Assembly (NCBI GenBank): GCA_946184715.1
Contig: CAMHGU010000144.1
Location: 1-5,874 of the forward strand
Reading direction: 5' to 3'
From: an uncultured bacterium
Lineage (GTDB): Bacteria; Bacteroidota; Bacteroidia; Bacteroidales; Muribaculaceae
Length of the DNA: 5,874 bases
Shown: in pieces, positions 5,434 to 5,874 of the stretch
Layout of the letters: every line of letters begins with the position of its first letter
How positions within the stretch are numbered: position 1 is the first letter of the stretch
The notes under the pieces: generated by a model
What the model saw: only the letters and a program-made list of their open reading frames with translations
Told to the model about the DNA's origin: nothing
Database searches by the model: none
Made by a program: the position numbers and the translations under genes

Positions 5434-5874
5434 TCATCGGTTATTGGTAAGTGTGTCGGGCGAAATGGGAAGGAAGCGGGCGAAGACCTTCAGGGCTTCG
5501 TTGTGGCTGATGCCCTCGCGCAGTACCGCGAAGATGGTGTCGGCGCCCGAGATGGTGCCGAGAATCTCCTCGGGGGCGCTCATGTCGATGTCGTAGGCCA
5601 AGCCCTGCGCATAGCCGTTGCGGGTCTTCACCACGGCGATGTTGCCCGAAAAGCGTATCGACACAAACCCGTTGACCCACTGGCTCTCCACGGCCGGAGT
5701 GGTGTCGGGCTGCAACGGCCGCGACTGCTTCCCCGACGGCACGTACATATACCCGTCGCCCACGGTCATCTTGGTCATTCCAAGCTCGAGAAGGTCGCGC
5801 GAGAGTGTGGAGCGGTTCACGTTGTAGCCGTTGGCGTGCATCAGCTCCACAAATTGCTCCACACTGCGAAACAC
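5434..5874 (-). CDS. argR: Arginine repressor ArgR family regulator, 5' end beyond the window
   Basis: The 146 visible codons cover most of an ArgR/AhrC protein. The winged-helix DNA-binding domain shows HANGYNVNRSTLSRDLLELG (visible residues 13-32), matching the family's recognition helix with the Ser-Arg pair. The C-terminal oligomerisation and arginine-binding domain contains NIAVVKTRNGYAQGLAYDID and LGTISGADTIFAVL (105-118). The family motif in the arginine pocket is GDDT; here it reads GADT (110-113), so one acidic residue is lost. The codon at the edge is GTG, but about 15-20 residues of the usual N-terminus are absent, so the true start lies to the right of the window. It ends TGA at 5434, 22 nt before the argC-like gene, which it probably regulates together with itself. 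No clear ARG box is visible in that short gap. Confidence 0.88.
   Translation of the reverse strand: MFRSVEQFVELMHANGYNVNRSTLSRDLLELGMTKMTVGDGYMYVPSGKQSRPLQPDTTPAVESQWVNGFVSIRFSGNIAVVKTRNGYAQGLAYDIDMSAPEEILGTISGADTIFAVLREGISHNEALKVFARFLPISPDTLTNNR

Noticed and set aside
5872..5874. GTG at the window edge as the argR start
   Set aside because: The ArgR DNA-binding domain normally begins 15-20 residues earlier, so the gene continues beyond the window.

Overview
The window looks like a chromosomal segment from a member of the Bacteroidales. A gut lineage such as Muribaculaceae is plausible, but that level is inference. Three things point this way: the TAnnTTTG promoter boxes typical of Bacteroidota, the absence of clear Shine-Dalgarno sequences, and an ArgR/ArgC-like/ProC gene group next to a large secreted multidomain protein. 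Coding DNA is GC-rich and the main intergenic gap is AT-rich.

Layout, left to right. Positions 1-2364 (minus) hold the first 788 codons of a secreted repeat protein whose C-terminus lies outside the window. It has a signal peptide, a beta-rich domain, two nearly identical 77-residue InlB-B-like repeats around a second beta-rich domain, and two further domains. Positions 2365-2746 are a divergent intergenic region. It carries one promoter box for the surface protein and two for luxS. The luxS promoter, leader and first six codons occur twice as a perfect 66-bp direct repeat; an 11-bp-arm hairpin and a 12-bp tandem repeat lie between the copies. luxS (2747-3241, plus) has intact active-site motifs. 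It converges on a minus-strand group reading right to left: argR (5' end off the right edge), an argC-like gene, proC and an ssb without the usual acidic tail.

How the genes fit together. LuxS serves the activated methyl cycle and makes the AI-2 precursor. ProC performs the last step of proline synthesis. ArgR would normally sense arginine and ArgC would normally make the semialdehyde in arginine synthesis. Here the ArgC-like protein lacks the catalytic cysteine, the catalytic histidine region and the usual nucleotide-loop glycine, and the ArgR arginine-pocket motif reads GADT instead of GDDT. The gene group is tightly packed (1 to 27 nt gaps) and its frames are intact, so the divergence looks like repurposing or a non-catalytic paralogue rather than fresh decay.

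The two most interesting signals are the duplicated luxS promoter/start module with its hairpin, and the active-site-less ArgC in an operon with ArgR and ProC.
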